Of a stretch of 64,000 nt of DNA, positions 6,237 to 16,300 are shown in pieces. Source of the DNA: an uncultured Clostridia bacterium (GTDB lineage Bacteria > Bacillota > Clostridia > Lachnospirales > CAG-274); contig CANRHR010000001.1 in NCBI GenBank assembly GCA_947630475.1, positions 62,001-126,000 of the forward strand, read 5' to 3'. The notes beneath the pieces are model-generated. The model saw nothing but the letters and a program-made list of their open reading frames with translations, had not been told where the DNA came from and did not search any database. Numbering within the stretch: position 1 is the stretch's first letter; every line of letters starts with the position of its first letter. The position numbers and the translations under genes were made by a program.

Positions 6237-7820
6237 ATGGCTGATATAAATAATTTGGAAGCAATTAATAAAAGAAGAATTTTTGGCATTATATCACATC
6301 CCGATGCCGGCAAAACAACATTAACCGAAAAGCTTCTTCTTCACGGAGGAGCAATCCACGAGGCAGGAACGGTTAAAGCACGAAAAGGGCGTTTTGCTCG
6401 TTCGGATTGGATGGAAATTGAAAAGCAAAGAGGTATTTCGGTAACGTCATCGGTTATGCAGTTCGAGTATAACGACAAAATAGTATCCATAATGGATACG
6501 CCCGGGCATAATGATTTTGGAGAGGATACTTACAGAATTTTAACGTCTGTTGACAGTGCGGTAATGGTAATTGATGCCGCAAAAGGTGTAGAGGCTCAAA
6601 CTAAAAAGCTTTTTAGGGTATGCAGTATGAGAGGGATACCTGTTTTTACATTTATCAATAAGCTTGACAGAGAATCAAATGATCCTCTTGAGCTTATGCA
6701 GGAGCTTGAAGAAGCATTGGCTCTTCCGTCTGTTTCTCTTACATGGCCTATAGGCAGCGGAACGATCTTTGAGGGAATTTATGACAGAGAGCTTAATACT
6801 GTGAGCCTGTTTAAGAGCGATAAACTTATTAAGCTTGGCGATAGGGGAGTTTTTGGGCACGAGCTTGAGGGAATAATATCAGAAGAAAATTTAGAAAAAC
6901 TTAGGGCTGATATAGAGCTTTTAGACGGAGCAGGCAACGAATTTGATCTTTCTCTGATATCCGCCGGAAAGCTTTCGCCTGTATTTTTTGGCTCAGCGCT
7001 TGCCGATTTTGGAGTAAAGGAATTTTTAGAGCATTTTCTTAAAATAAGCCCGCCGCCCGGCGCAAGAAAAACAACAACAGGATTTGTAAAACCTGATGAT
7101 GAATTTTTCAGCGGTTTTATTTTTAAAATACAGGCAAATATGAATCCTGCCCATCGTGACAGGCTTGCGTTTTTAAGGATATGTTCGGGAAGCTTTGAAA
7201 GGGGTATGAATGTTACTCTTTCAAGAACGGGCAAGCAAATAAAATTAAGTCAATCCACACATCTTATGGCAAATGAAAGACAAACTGTAGATTTTGCTTG
7301 CGCAGGTGATATTATAGGAATTTATGATTCGGGCAATTATCAAGTTGGCGATACCCTTACAAACTCTAAAGATAAGCTGTTTTTTGAACCTTTGCCTACA
7401 TTTCCTCCCGAATTGTTTATGAGGGTAAGACCTATTAACGCAATGAAAGCAAAGCATTTTCAAAAGGGAGTTGAACAGCTTGCTCAAGAGGGAGCTGTTC
7501 AAGTTTATCACAATGAGCTTAATGATATTATTTTGGGCGCTGTTGGGCAGCTTCAATTTGAGGTTTTTGAATACAGATTGAAAAACGAATATAATTCTGA
7601 AATAAGAATGGAACCTTTAAACTTTAGTGTTGCAAGATGGGTAAAAACAAATGATCCAAAAAAGCTTAGGGATTTTGAAAATTCAAGATGTACATTGGTT
7701 TACGATCATTTTGAAAGACCGATTCTTCTTTTCGCAAACCAATATACACTGGATAATTTTATTGAAAGAAACAAGGATTTGACACTTATAGAAGCATTTG
7801 ATATTGAAAACGAAGCATAA
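6237..7820 (+). CDS. prfC: Peptide chain release factor 3
   Basis: The 527-residue length and sequence match RF3, the GTPase that recycles RF1/RF2 from the ribosome after termination. The G domain has the P-loop SHPDAGKTTLTEKLL, the switch region RKGRFARSDWMEIEKQRGIS, DTPGHNDFGEDTYR and NKLD. Domain II begins near FIFKIQANMNPAHRDRLAF, and the C-terminal domain contains YRLKNEYN. An AAAGGAT site precedes the ATG. The stop abuts the stop of ynbB on the other strand (7820/7821), so the two genes converge with no spacer and no visible terminator. Confidence 0.97.
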   Translation: MADINNLEAINKRRIFGIISHPDAGKTTLTEKLLLHGGAIHEAGTVKARKGRFARSDWMEIEKQRGISVTSSVMQFEYNDKIVSIMDTPGHNDFGEDTYRILTSVDSAVMVIDAAKGVEAQTKKLFRVCSMRGIPVFTFINKLDRESNDPLELMQELEEALALPSVSLTWPIGSGTIFEGIYDRELNTVSLFKSDKLIKLGDRGVFGHELEGIISEENLEKLRADIELLDGAGNEFDLSLISAGKLSPVFFGSALADFGVKEFLEHFLKISPPPGARKTTTGFVKPDDEFFSGFIFKIQANMNPAHRDRLAFLRICSGSFERGMNVTLSRTGKQIKLSQSTHLMANERQTVDFACAGDIIGIYDSGNYQVGDTLTNSKDKLFFEPLPTFPPELFMRVRPINAMKAKHFQKGVEQLAQEGAVQVYHNELNDIILGAVGQLQFEVFEYRLKNEYNSEIRMEPLNFSVARWVKTNDPKKLRDFENSRCTLVYDHFERPILLFANQYTLDNFIERNKDLTLIEAFDIENEA

Positions 7821-9110
7821 TTAAATATTTATAAGCCCTTGTTTAAGCATATTGTCAACGGCTGTCATAATTCCTATCTTTGCATGATGCCATGTAAGCC
7901 CTCCCTGCATAAAAACAGTATAAGGGGGCTTCATTGGTGCATCAGCGCTAAGCTCTATGGATGAACCCTGAACAAAGGCTCCGGCAGCCATTATAACCTT
8001 GCAGTCATAGCCGGGCATATCCCAAGGCTCCGGCGTAACATGACTATCTACGGGTGCGCCTTTTTGTATTCCACGGCAAAAAGAAATAACATTTTCGGGG
8101 GTTTTCATTTGAATAGCCTGAACAATATCCGTTCTTTTATCATTGTTTGACGGCATAACCTCAAAGCCCAGCCTTGAATAAATTTCAGCCGCAAAGACAG
8201 CGCCTTTCAAGCTCCCTCCAACAACAGACGGAGATAGAAACAAGCCTTGAATAAAAGACGGAGTAATGCCAAGCGTAGGGCCTACTTCTTTGCCCATAGA
8301 CGGAGCAGTGAGCCTAAAAGCGGCATTTTCAACATATTCTTTTTTTCCTGCTATATATCCGCCGACAGGCGCCAATCCTCCGCCGGGATTTTTTATAAGC
8401 GAGCCAACAACCAAATCGGCGCCAACCTCTGTAGGCTCTAAGCGTTCAACAAATTCGCCATAGCAATTATCTACCATACATATTGCATCAGGTTTAATAT
8501 TTTTAACTGTTTTAATAATTTTGGCAATTTCATCTATGCTTAAGCTGGGACGATAATCATATCCCTTTGATCGCTGTATTGTTACAAGCTTTGTTTTTTG
8601 TGTTATTGCAGAAGGAATAGAAGCATAATCAACGCTTCCGTTTTTAAGCAGATCAACCTGTTTATATATTATGCCATGCTCGCATAATGAGCCTTTAACC
8701 TTTCTTTTATGCCCTATAACAGATTCAAGAGTATCATACGGCTTGCCGACAGGCGATAAAAGCTCATCGCCAAAACGCAAATTTCCGAATAATGCAACAC
8801 AGAGAGCATGAGTACCTGAAATTATCTGAGGTCTTACCAATGCAGATTCTGTTTTAAAAACATCGGCGTATATGCTTTCGAGTACATCTCTGCCTAAATC
8901 ATTATAACCATAGCCTGTTGTTGCCGCAAAATGAATATCGCTTAATTTGTTTTTCTGCATAGCGGAAAGAACCTTATATTGGTTATATTCAGCCGTTAAA
9001 TCAATTTGATTAAATTTTTCACTGAGAGAATATTCAATTTCTTCGCAAAAATTAATTACTCTTCTGTCAATATTAAAATTTTTTTCGATATAGTCCGCTA
9101 AAAAATTCAT
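7821..9110 (-). CDS. ynbB: Methionine gamma-lyase family protein (YnbB, 'aluminum resistance protein')
   Basis: A 429-residue PLP-dependent protein of the Cys/Met metabolism fold type I. Visible features are ATTGYGYNDLGRDVLESIYA, SALVRPQIISGTHAL, DAICMVDNCYGEFVE (Asp that contacts the pyridine ring), and VVGSLIKNPGGGLAP with the Schiff-base lysine. Members are annotated as methionine gamma-lyase-like or aluminum resistance protein; the substrate is not known. It overlaps the miaA stop by four bases (ATGA), so it is co-translated as the last gene of nrdD-miaA-ynbB. The miaA-ynbB pairing is common in clostridia. Confidence 0.9.
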   Translation of the reverse strand: MNFLADYIEKNFNIDRRVINFCEEIEYSLSEKFNQIDLTAEYNQYKVLSAMQKNKLSDIHFAATTGYGYNDLGRDVLESIYADVFKTESALVRPQIISGTHALCVALFGNLRFGDELLSPVGKPYDTLESVIGHKRKVKGSLCEHGIIYKQVDLLKNGSVDYASIPSAITQKTKLVTIQRSKGYDYRPSLSIDEIAKIIKTVKNIKPDAICMVDNCYGEFVERLEPTEVGADLVVGSLIKNPGGGLAPVGGYIAGKKEYVENAAFRLTAPSMGKEVGPTLGITPSFIQGLFLSPSVVGGSLKGAVFAAEIYSRLGFEVMPSNNDKRTDIVQAIQMKTPENVISFCRGIQKGAPVDSHVTPEPWDMPGYDCKVIMAAGAFVQGSSIELSADAPMKPPYTVFMQGGLTWHHAKIGIMTAVDNMLKQGLINI

Positions 9111-10057
9111 TTTATCTCTCCCATAAATTTATCTTTTATAAAATCGGAAATTTTATCACTGTCGTTTTCAAAATCATCAGTATCTATCCATATACCGTCA
9201 CATTGATGCTTAAACCATGTCAACTGTCTTTTTGCAAAATGTCTTGTATCTCTTTTTATCATAAAAACGGCTTCCTCTAAACTTATTTCTCCGTTTAAAT
9301 ATTTTGCCGTTTCCTTATAGCCTAAGCCCTGCATTGAAACAAGTTTAGGTGAAAAGCCCATTTTTATAAGAGATTTAACTTCATTTACAAGCCCGTTTTC
9401 GAGCATTTCATCAACTCTGTCATCTATTCTTTTATAAAGTTTATCTCTTTTCATATTAAGTATAAATAAATAACTGTCGTAAACAGAAGCCTTATTTTCT
9501 TTTTGTTTAGCGTTATGAATTGAAATAGGGGTTCCGGTCTGCTTAAAAAACTCCAAAGCACGAATAACTCTTTTGGTATTATTTTTATGAATTGCAGCGC
9601 ATGAATCAGGGTCAACTTTCATAAGCATATCATATAAAAAGTCGTTTCCGTTTTCTTTTGCCGCTCTTTCAAGCTCTTTTCTGTAGTTATAGTCAGGAGA
9701 AGCTGATTCAAAGCTGCTGCCATAGATTAAAGCGTTAATGTAAAATCCTGTTCCGCCGACTACAATAGGAATTTTATTTTTTTTGTATATTTCCTCTATA
9801 CAATTTTTAGCCATATCTTGAAATACAGCCGCAGAATATTGTTCATCGGGATAAAGCTCGTCGATAAGATAATGCTTTATCCCGTCTGCCTCTTCAGCAG
9901 TTATTTTTGCCGTTGCTATATCCATATATTTATATATTTGCATAGAATCAGCCGATATAATTTCGGCATTAAGCTTTTTTGCAAGCTTTACAGATACAGC
10001 CGTTTTGCCGCAGGCAGTGGGGCCTGCAATAATTATTATTGGCTTTTGATTTTTCAT
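9107..10057 (-). CDS. miaA: tRNA dimethylallyltransferase
   Basis: 316 residues, full length. The P-loop is PIIIIAGPTACGKTAVSVKL, followed by IISADSMQIYKYMDIATAKI, PIVVGGTGFYINAL, and KRVIRALEFFKQTG. Near the C-terminus are MQGLGYKE and RQLTWFKHQ. MiaA transfers a dimethylallyl group to N6 of A37 in tRNAs reading UNN codons. GAGGT lies nine bases before the ATG. The gene is 15 bases downstream of nrdD and overlaps ynbB. Confidence 0.97.
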   Translation of the reverse strand: MKNQKPIIIIAGPTACGKTAVSVKLAKKLNAEIISADSMQIYKYMDIATAKITAEEADGIKHYLIDELYPDEQYSAAVFQDMAKNCIEEIYKKNKIPIVVGGTGFYINALIYGSSFESASPDYNYRKELERAAKENGNDFLYDMLMKVDPDSCAAIHKNNTKRVIRALEFFKQTGTPISIHNAKQKENKASVYDSYLFILNMKRDKLYKRIDDRVDEMLENGLVNEVKSLIKMGFSPKLVSMQGLGYKETAKYLNGEISLEEAVFMIKRDTRHFAKRQLTWFKHQCDGIWIDTDDFENDSDKISDFIKDKFMGEIK

Positions 10058-10072
10058 AATAAATAAACCTCT

Positions 10073-12442
10073 TTAACAGCCATGCTTAACCCTGTCATTT
10101 ACCTCAGCTCTTTTAGCATCGTTAAATCTATTCAGAGTTCCTACCAAATATCCTGTTATTCGTCTTATCCTTTCAAATGGAGCGGATGAGGTTTCTTTTC
10201 TGTGGCATTGAGGGCAGGTATCGTTTATTATTCCGTTGTAGCCGCAAACAGGATCTCTGTCTACAGGATGATTTATAGAACCGTATCCTATACCGCATTT
10301 ATGCATATATCTTATTATTTTCTCAAATGAGCTGAGATTTTTAAGAGGATCTCCGTCAAGCTCAATATATGATATATGACCTGCGTTTGTAAGCTCATGA
10401 TAAGGAGCTTCAAGCCTAATCTTGTCCATTGCACTGATATTGTAATAAACAGGTATATGGAAAGAATTTGTATAATATTCTCTGTCTGTTATGCCGTCTA
10501 TTTCTCCGAAAAGCTTTTTATCAAGTTTTACAAATCTGCCGCTTAAGCCCTCTGCAGGGGTTGCCAACAGGGTAAAATTAAGTCCTCTTTTTTCGGATTC
10601 ATCGTCCATTCTTTTTCTCATATGAGATATTATCTTAAGCCCAAGTTTTTGGGATTCTTCGGATTCGCCGTGATGAAATCCCGTTAATGCCTTAAGACAT
10701 TCCGCAAGCCCTATAAAACCAACCGATAATGTTCCCTCTTTAAGAACCTCTTCTATACAGTCGTCAAAGCCGAGTTTTTCACTGTCTATCCATACGCCTT
10801 GTCCCATCAAAAAAGGAAAGTTTTTAACCTTTTTGCTGCATTGTATTTTAAATCTGTCTAAAAGCTGATCTATAACCAAATCTATTTTTTTATCGAGCTG
10901 AGAAAAAAACCAGTCTATATTTCCGTCTGAATTTAATGCTATTCTCGGAAGATTGATTGATGTAAAGCTTAAATTTCCTCTTCCGTAGGTAATCTCTTTG
11001 CTTTTGTCGTGAACATTGCCTATAACCCTTGTACGGCAGCCCATATAAGCAATTTCTGTTTCGGGATGTCCCGGTTTGTAGTATTTAAGATTAAACGGAG
11101 CATCTTGGAATGAAAAATTAGGGAATAATCTTTTGGCACTTACTCTAATGCTCAACTTAAACAAATCATAATTTTTATCGCCCTCGTTAAAGTTTACGCC
11201 TTCTTTAACTCTGAAAATATGAATAGGGAAAATAGGTGTTTCCCCATTGCCAAGGCCCGCTTCAAGGGCAAGCAGAACATTTTTTATAACCATTCTTCCT
11301 TCTTCGGAAGTATCCATGCCATAATTTATTGAAGAAAAAGGAGTTTGAGCGCCCGCTCTTGAATTCATTGTATTTAAATTATGAATTAAAGCCTCCATAG
11401 CCTGATAAGTAGCTCTGTCGGTTGTTTTTAAAGCGTTTTTATATGAAAGCTTTTGTATTTTTTCTATTTGATCATTATCTGTTATACCTTTATCAAACAA
11501 AAGCATTTTTTCTTCTTTAAAATAATTTTCATAATCGGAAATAGATATTTCTGTATTTTTGCTTTTTAAAATGCCGTTTATTTCTTTTAAAATCTCATCA
11601 GCATCACTTAAATCAAAAATAAGCTCAAGACCTCTTGCCATATTTGATATATAGCTTTTTGTAAATGTTTTTTTAACGCCAAGCGCAAGCCCATAATCAA
11701 AATTTGGAATACTCTGTCCGCCGTGTTGGTCATTTTGGTTAGACTGAATGGCGATACAGGTAAGGGCAGAGTAACTAGCAATATCGTTAGGCTCTCTTAA
11801 TATACCATGACCGGTGCTGAAGCCGTTTTTAAAAAGTTTGATAAGATCAATCTGACAGCATGTTGTTGTCATTGTAAGAAAATCGAGATCATGTATATGT
11901 ATATCGCCGCTTTGATGAGCTTCGCTGTGCTCCGGCTTTAAGATAAACATTTTATAAAATTGCTTTGCGCCTTCTGAGCCGTATTTAAGCATTGTACCCA
12001 TTGCGGTATCGCCATTTACATTTGCGTTTTCTCTTTTTATGTTGCTGTCCTTTGAATCATTGAAAGTAATATCTTCATATATCTTCATAAGGTTTGTTTT
12101 CATTTCTCTTATTTTGCTTCTTTGGGAACGATATATAATATAAGCCTTTGCAGCTTTATGGTGCTGCTTATTTATAAGAGCTTCCTCAACCAAATCCTGA
12201 ATTTGTTCTACGGTAGGCGTATCAGAAATATTTAATATTATATCCCTAACAACAGTATCGGCAATATCCATACAATAATCGATATTTCTGTATTCTCCCG
12301 AAGCATTAAACGCTTTTTGAACGGCATTGGAGATTTTGCTTTTATCAAAGGCAACTTTTCTGCCATCTCTTTTAATGATTTCTTTAAGTTCGATTTGTTT
12401 TTTTTCTTTAAGGCTTGAATTATTCATAACGAACATAGCCAT
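10073..12442 (-). CDS. nrdD: Anaerobic (class III) ribonucleoside-triphosphate reductase
   Basis: 789 residues. An N-terminal ATP-cone (about residues 20-110, IIKRDGRKVAFDKSKISNA) gives allosteric control. The catalytic barrel includes HIHDLDFL and TCCQIDLIKLFKNGFSTGHG. A zinc site near the end has VCGYNG...CPQC, and the glycyl-radical loop is RITGYLVGTLNRF. The enzyme makes dNTPs without oxygen and needs the radical-SAM activase NrdG, which is not in this window. A GGGGG stretch precedes the ATG. Upstream are two sites resembling NrdR boxes. It leads the nrdD-miaA-ynbB operon. Confidence 0.97.
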   Translation of the reverse strand: MAMFVMNNSSLKEKKQIELKEIIKRDGRKVAFDKSKISNAVQKAFNASGEYRNIDYCMDIADTVVRDIILNISDTPTVEQIQDLVEEALINKQHHKAAKAYIIYRSQRSKIREMKTNLMKIYEDITFNDSKDSNIKRENANVNGDTAMGTMLKYGSEGAKQFYKMFILKPEHSEAHQSGDIHIHDLDFLTMTTTCCQIDLIKLFKNGFSTGHGILREPNDIASYSALTCIAIQSNQNDQHGGQSIPNFDYGLALGVKKTFTKSYISNMARGLELIFDLSDADEILKEINGILKSKNTEISISDYENYFKEEKMLLFDKGITDNDQIEKIQKLSYKNALKTTDRATYQAMEALIHNLNTMNSRAGAQTPFSSINYGMDTSEEGRMVIKNVLLALEAGLGNGETPIFPIHIFRVKEGVNFNEGDKNYDLFKLSIRVSAKRLFPNFSFQDAPFNLKYYKPGHPETEIAYMGCRTRVIGNVHDKSKEITYGRGNLSFTSINLPRIALNSDGNIDWFFSQLDKKIDLVIDQLLDRFKIQCSKKVKNFPFLMGQGVWIDSEKLGFDDCIEEVLKEGTLSVGFIGLAECLKALTGFHHGESEESQKLGLKIISHMRKRMDDESEKRGLNFTLLATPAEGLSGRFVKLDKKLFGEIDGITDREYYTNSFHIPVYYNISAMDKIRLEAPYHELTNAGHISYIELDGDPLKNLSSFEKIIRYMHKCGIGYGSINHPVDRDPVCGYNGIINDTCPQCHRKETSSAPFERIRRITGYLVGTLNRFNDAKRAEVNDRVKHGC

Positions 12443-12457
12443 AATACCCCCTTATTT

Positions 12458-12503
12458 TCACTATATTTAGATTTTTATGATGGTATTTTACAACATATAG
12501 TTT
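12458..12503 (-). promoter_or_regulatory. Candidate NrdR box pair upstream of nrdD
   Basis: Two 16-base sites, at 12488-12503 (AAACTATATGTTGTAA on the - strand) and 12458-12473 (AATCTAAATATAGTGA), each match about 12 of 16 positions of the NrdR palindrome ACACTATATATAGTGT. Their centres are 30 bases apart, about three helical turns, as is usual for NrdR pairs. NrdR represses ribonucleotide reductase genes. The sites lie 16-61 bases before the nrdD start. AT-rich sequence makes chance matches possible. Confidence 0.5.
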
Positions 12504-12657
12504 AGATTGTAAATACAATTCTAAATTTTTTTATAAATGTAAATTTCGGGAAAAATTAAATCAAGAATAATGATTATATAAGACTAAGAGCCAATTTGAA
12601 ATGAACATACAATTTAAAGAAAATTAAATTTAAAATAAATTTTTTTCTTGACAAAAT

Positions 12658-12682
12658 AAAACTGCACCTTTGGTGCAGTTTT
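12658..12682 (-). terminator. Terminator downstream of pspC
   Basis: AAAACTGCACC (12658-12668) and GGTGCAGTTTT (12672-12682) form a perfect 11-bp stem with a TTT loop; on the - strand it is followed by ATTTTG. The 420-base space between nrdD and pspC holds this hairpin, the NrdR-like sites and repeat B copy 2, and no gene. Confidence 0.65.
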
Positions 12683-12739
12683 CAGACTGTCAAAAAACCC
12701 TACTTTGAACAAGTAACTTAAAGCGACTTATAATCCGTA

Positions 12740-12830
12740 GGCGGAATTCACTTCCGCCGAGGAAAACAGCGAGTTTCAAGGATTTTTTAGAGCTGTTTAT
12801 ATGCCGCTTGAAATTATTAAAGCTTAAATA
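12740..12830 (+). repeat. Dispersed repeat family B, copy 2
   Basis: The stem GGCGGAA (12740-12746) / TTCCGCC (12752-12758) is followed by GAGGAAAACAGCGAGTTTC, AAGGATTTTTTAGAGCTG and, further on, AAAGCTTAA. It aligns with 4952-5036. Both the first stem and the CAGC/GCTG pair differ from copy 1 with the pairing kept. A 61-codon frame on the - strand across it has no family resemblance and is not called. Confidence 0.6.
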
Positions 12831-12864
12831 AATAAAATTCAGCTCTGCCAAAAAAATTGCCTTT

Positions 12865-13053
12865 TTATTTTTCATTTGGTATAATAGCCCAACATAATAT
12901 ATAAATTATAATTGCATAGATATTAAAAATTAATATCATTAAGACAACAGCTATCCTTATAATAGTTGGATCTATACCGAAATATTCGCCAAAACCACCG
13001 CACACCCCTGTAAGTATTTTATTTTTTTTGGATAACGTCAGCTTGCCTTTCAT
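12865..13053 (-). CDS. PspC domain protein
   Basis: The 62 residues form a complete PspC domain: LTLSKKNKILTGVCGGFGEYF, then GIDPTIIRIAVVLMIL, then a membrane segment (IFNIYAIIIYILCWAIIP). In proteobacteria PspC belongs to the phage shock membrane-stress response; stand-alone PspC proteins in Bacillota are linked to envelope stress. No PspA or regulator is nearby. The start has an AAAGGTAG site. Confidence 0.92.
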   Translation of the reverse strand: MKGKLTLSKKNKILTGVCGGFGEYFGIDPTIIRIAVVLMILIFNIYAIIIYILCWAIIPNEK

Positions 13054-13081
13054 AACAATCTACCTTTCACAAGTTAATGAT

Positions 13082-13178
13082 GTAAGTATTCAGCTTACGC
13101 TGCATACTAATAACCGACGGCTTGTGCCGAATATAATAATAAGTACCCATTGCCTAAGAGGTTACTTAGTCGGTAAAA
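13082..13178 (-). repeat. Dispersed repeat family A, copy 2
   Basis: In inverted orientation relative to copy 1: on the - strand TTTTACCGACTAAGTAAC, TTAGGCAATGGGTACTTA, GCCGTCGGTTATTAGTA and TGCAGCGTAAGC follow one another without the family B insert. It lies just upstream of pspC, in a 345-base gene-free region that also holds the hairpin at 13335-13377. Confidence 0.6.
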
Positions 13179-13334
13179 TTCTTTTATTAATAATAAATAC
13201 GGTTGTGCAGTTTTTTTGTCTGAAAATAAATAAAAAAGTAAATGATATTCATATGAGGACGGCAATTACAGAATCAACCATAAAATTAAAGACCGATACA
13301 ATTTACACTTTATAAAATCACTGCATAAAGGTCT

Positions 13335-13377
13335 TTAGTCGGTTAAAAATATTGATTATCATTTTTTAACCGACTAA
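13335..13377. terminator. 15-bp perfect hairpin after the 5'-nucleotidase fusion gene
   Basis: TTAGTCGGTTAAAAA (13335-13349) pairs perfectly with TTTTTAACCGACTAA (13363-13377). It lies 21 bases downstream of the stop at 13399 and is the likely transcription end of that gene, although the T run is inside the stem rather than after it. The AACCGACTAAG end resembles the outer end of family A copies (TTTTACCGACTAAGTAAC), so it may be a remnant of that element. Confidence 0.5.
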
Positions 13378-13398
13378 GACTGAAAATATTATCCGCAA

Positions 13399-16300
13399 TC
13401 AGCGAGATGTTTTTGATACTTTATATACAGCGGTTTTTGTGCTGCTTTCCCATTCTACATTAACGCCAAGAGCATCGCCCAATGCCCTGAAAGGAACAAA
13501 CATTCTTCCGTTTTGTATTTCTGCAGAAACATTGTTTTCCATAATCTGTTGCTTTTTATTTATTACCACAAAAGGACTTCCTGCGCTAAATTCTATAACA
13601 GAGCCGTTTGCATATATAGAAGCTGTTTTTGTTTCTGCGTTCCATGATATAATGCTGCTTGAATCGGCATTTGAGATATCACCGCCGGATAGGGCAATGG
13701 CTACAAGCCTTAAAGGTACAAGGACAGAAGAAGATGATGACTGTATATAAGGCGCCGCATCTGTTTCAAAGTATTTATCGCCTATTGTTATGCCTTTATC
13801 GCCCATAACTATCTTTACATCAGATAAAATTGAAGCTTGTTCTGATTTATTTTCCGTTGGAAGTTTGTCGCTGTTTTTATCATCATTCTGTTTTGATGCT
13901 GCTTTACTTGAGCTTTTGCCTGATGATGTATGAGCTTTATTTGATGATTTGTTATTATCCTTTGATGAAGCCTGTTCTGAGCTTTGCTCTGAAGATTGCT
14001 TTGAGCTTTCTTCGGAAGTTCCCTCGGAGGTTTGCTCCGAAGATTCTTCTGAGCTTTGCTCTGTGGTTGTATCTGTTGAAGGTTTGTTTGCTCCTATTTT
14101 AAGGATTGGATATCCTCCGTTCCATGTGCCGAAAGATTCAATAACTCCGGCGCCGCTATAATTGTTTACATATACTTCGGCTTGCTCTTCATATAGCTTT
14201 ATACTGTGAGGACCATCAGAAACAGTAAATGAAAGTATACCGTTATCGTCTATGCTTCCGGTTGTTTTTACACCATCTACATAAAATTCTATACTTCCGC
14301 TGCTTGCTACCGTATCATCTTCATTCTGTATTCTTATGTTTGCCGTATAGTCTTTTGGAATATAGCTTCCGGTTGTTTTTATTCTGCCGGTGGAAACAGG
14401 TATATTAACAGCCTTGCCTCCATTATCTGTGATATAAGCTATATAATTCATAACAGCTTCCATAAGTCCGTTTCCTTCGCCCAAAACAGGAATATCCTTA
14501 AGTATTTCCGAGCCTATAACATAGTCATTTGAAGCAAATATTATATCTGTTGAGCTGTCATTTCTATCAAGAGGAGTGTCCTTGCCATCAAGATAGATTG
14601 CTTCAACTTTATTGCCTTCTTTGTTTGGATCATATTCAATGCGCATACCGCCTATCTGTAAAAAGCTTCCTGAATATTTTGCGTTCATAAAACCTGTTTC
14701 ACTATCCTGAGAAATTACAGAGGAAACAGAGCCTTCCATTATTTCATAAAGTATCTTAGGCGTAATTTTTTTATACATTACAGTGTTTGCAAAGGGGAGG
14801 GCATTTATAATGCTTCCTTTTGTTATTTTTCCGTTTGGAACGCTTGCACGGAATCCTCCGCCGTTTTCTGCAGAAACAATTGGTATATCTTTATAATTAT
14901 TTCCTATAAGGTCCTTTGTATTATATATAATGCTGTCTGCTATAAGGCTTCCAAAATTTGTTTCACCAACCCTCGCTTCAGCTATTTGGTTTATGGAACC
15001 TCCCCAAAGAGTTCCCTCAGTTTCACCTATAACCTCTGCAAGCATATTAGATTGTTTTTGGTTTATTTCATTAACCTTTTCACTTACTGAGCTGTCGGGT
15101 GCAACATCGGCAAGATCAGTAGCAGAAAGAAGAGTTTCGGTTATTTCAGCATCTCCGTCACTATCAACGGCTATATCCATTTTTCCCACAGCCGTTCCGC
15201 CTGTACCTGTTTGGGCAATTACTATATCGCCTACCTTTTCATTTACAACAGAATGACTGTGACCGTCTATTATTGCATCAAGACCGGTATCCGCCATAGC
15301 TTCGGCAAGCTCATAGCTTGTATAGCCTGTTTCTTCTTTTATTATGCCCATATGGGTAAGTGCTATTATTACATCCGCATTATCTTCTTCAAGCTCTTTT
15401 ACCTGCTGCTTTGCCGCTTCTATTTCGTCGCTAAATTCTACGCCGACTATGCCTTTGGGATTTGTAGAAGTTGCCGTATTTGCGGTAGTCAGAGCAAATA
15501 TGCCGACTTTTACGCCGTTTTTGTCTATAATTATATTTTTTCCATTTGAATCATCGGTTTCAAAATACGGCTTTTCGTTGTAATAAGTGTTTGCTGATAA
15601 TATTGGAAACTCAGCCATATTAACAAGCTTATTGAGCTGTTCGATGCCATTGTCAAATTCGTGATTTCCTGCTGCCATTGCGTCATAACCTGCGCTGTTC
15701 ATAAGATCTATAACGTCTTCACCCTTTGAGAGGGTAGCAAGTGCAATACCTTGTGTTGCATCTCCTCCATCAAGAAGTATTGTATTGTCAGACTGCTTTT
15801 TAAGAGCCGCTATTTTATCTATTCCTATTACCGAATCAGATCCTATAAGACTGCCATGCATATCGTTTGTATGATATATTGTTACGGTATTAGGGGCAGA
15901 ATTATTTGAAGTGCTGCCGCCCGATGAATTTTCAGGTATTAATGTAAGAGATCTGCTTAAGTTTTCAAGCCATGTGCTTCCATCTTTTCTGAGGGTGGAA
16001 AGATCATTTACAACAACGCTTCTTGGATTTATTACGCCGCTTTCGGGATTTAAAGGAGATACCAAAGAGCTTACATCATTTATTGTGTAATAATGATCGT
16101 TATCTTTACCGATATATATCATTTCATGGCCGGGGAACTGAAGCACTGAACCTATTGTAAGATTATCAAGAATTTCCTTTTTTTCATCATCTGACATTCC
16201 CGTCATATCATTTTTTTCTACCGGCATAACTGCCTGCCATGTAGTATTCCTTGGGACAGAAAAGCCAAAGCATTTGTATACTTCACGAACAAATGAAGAA

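Noticed and set aside
12690-12875. 61-codon open frame on the - strand
   Set aside because: It covers repeat B copy 2, overlaps the pspC stop and shows no family resemblance.
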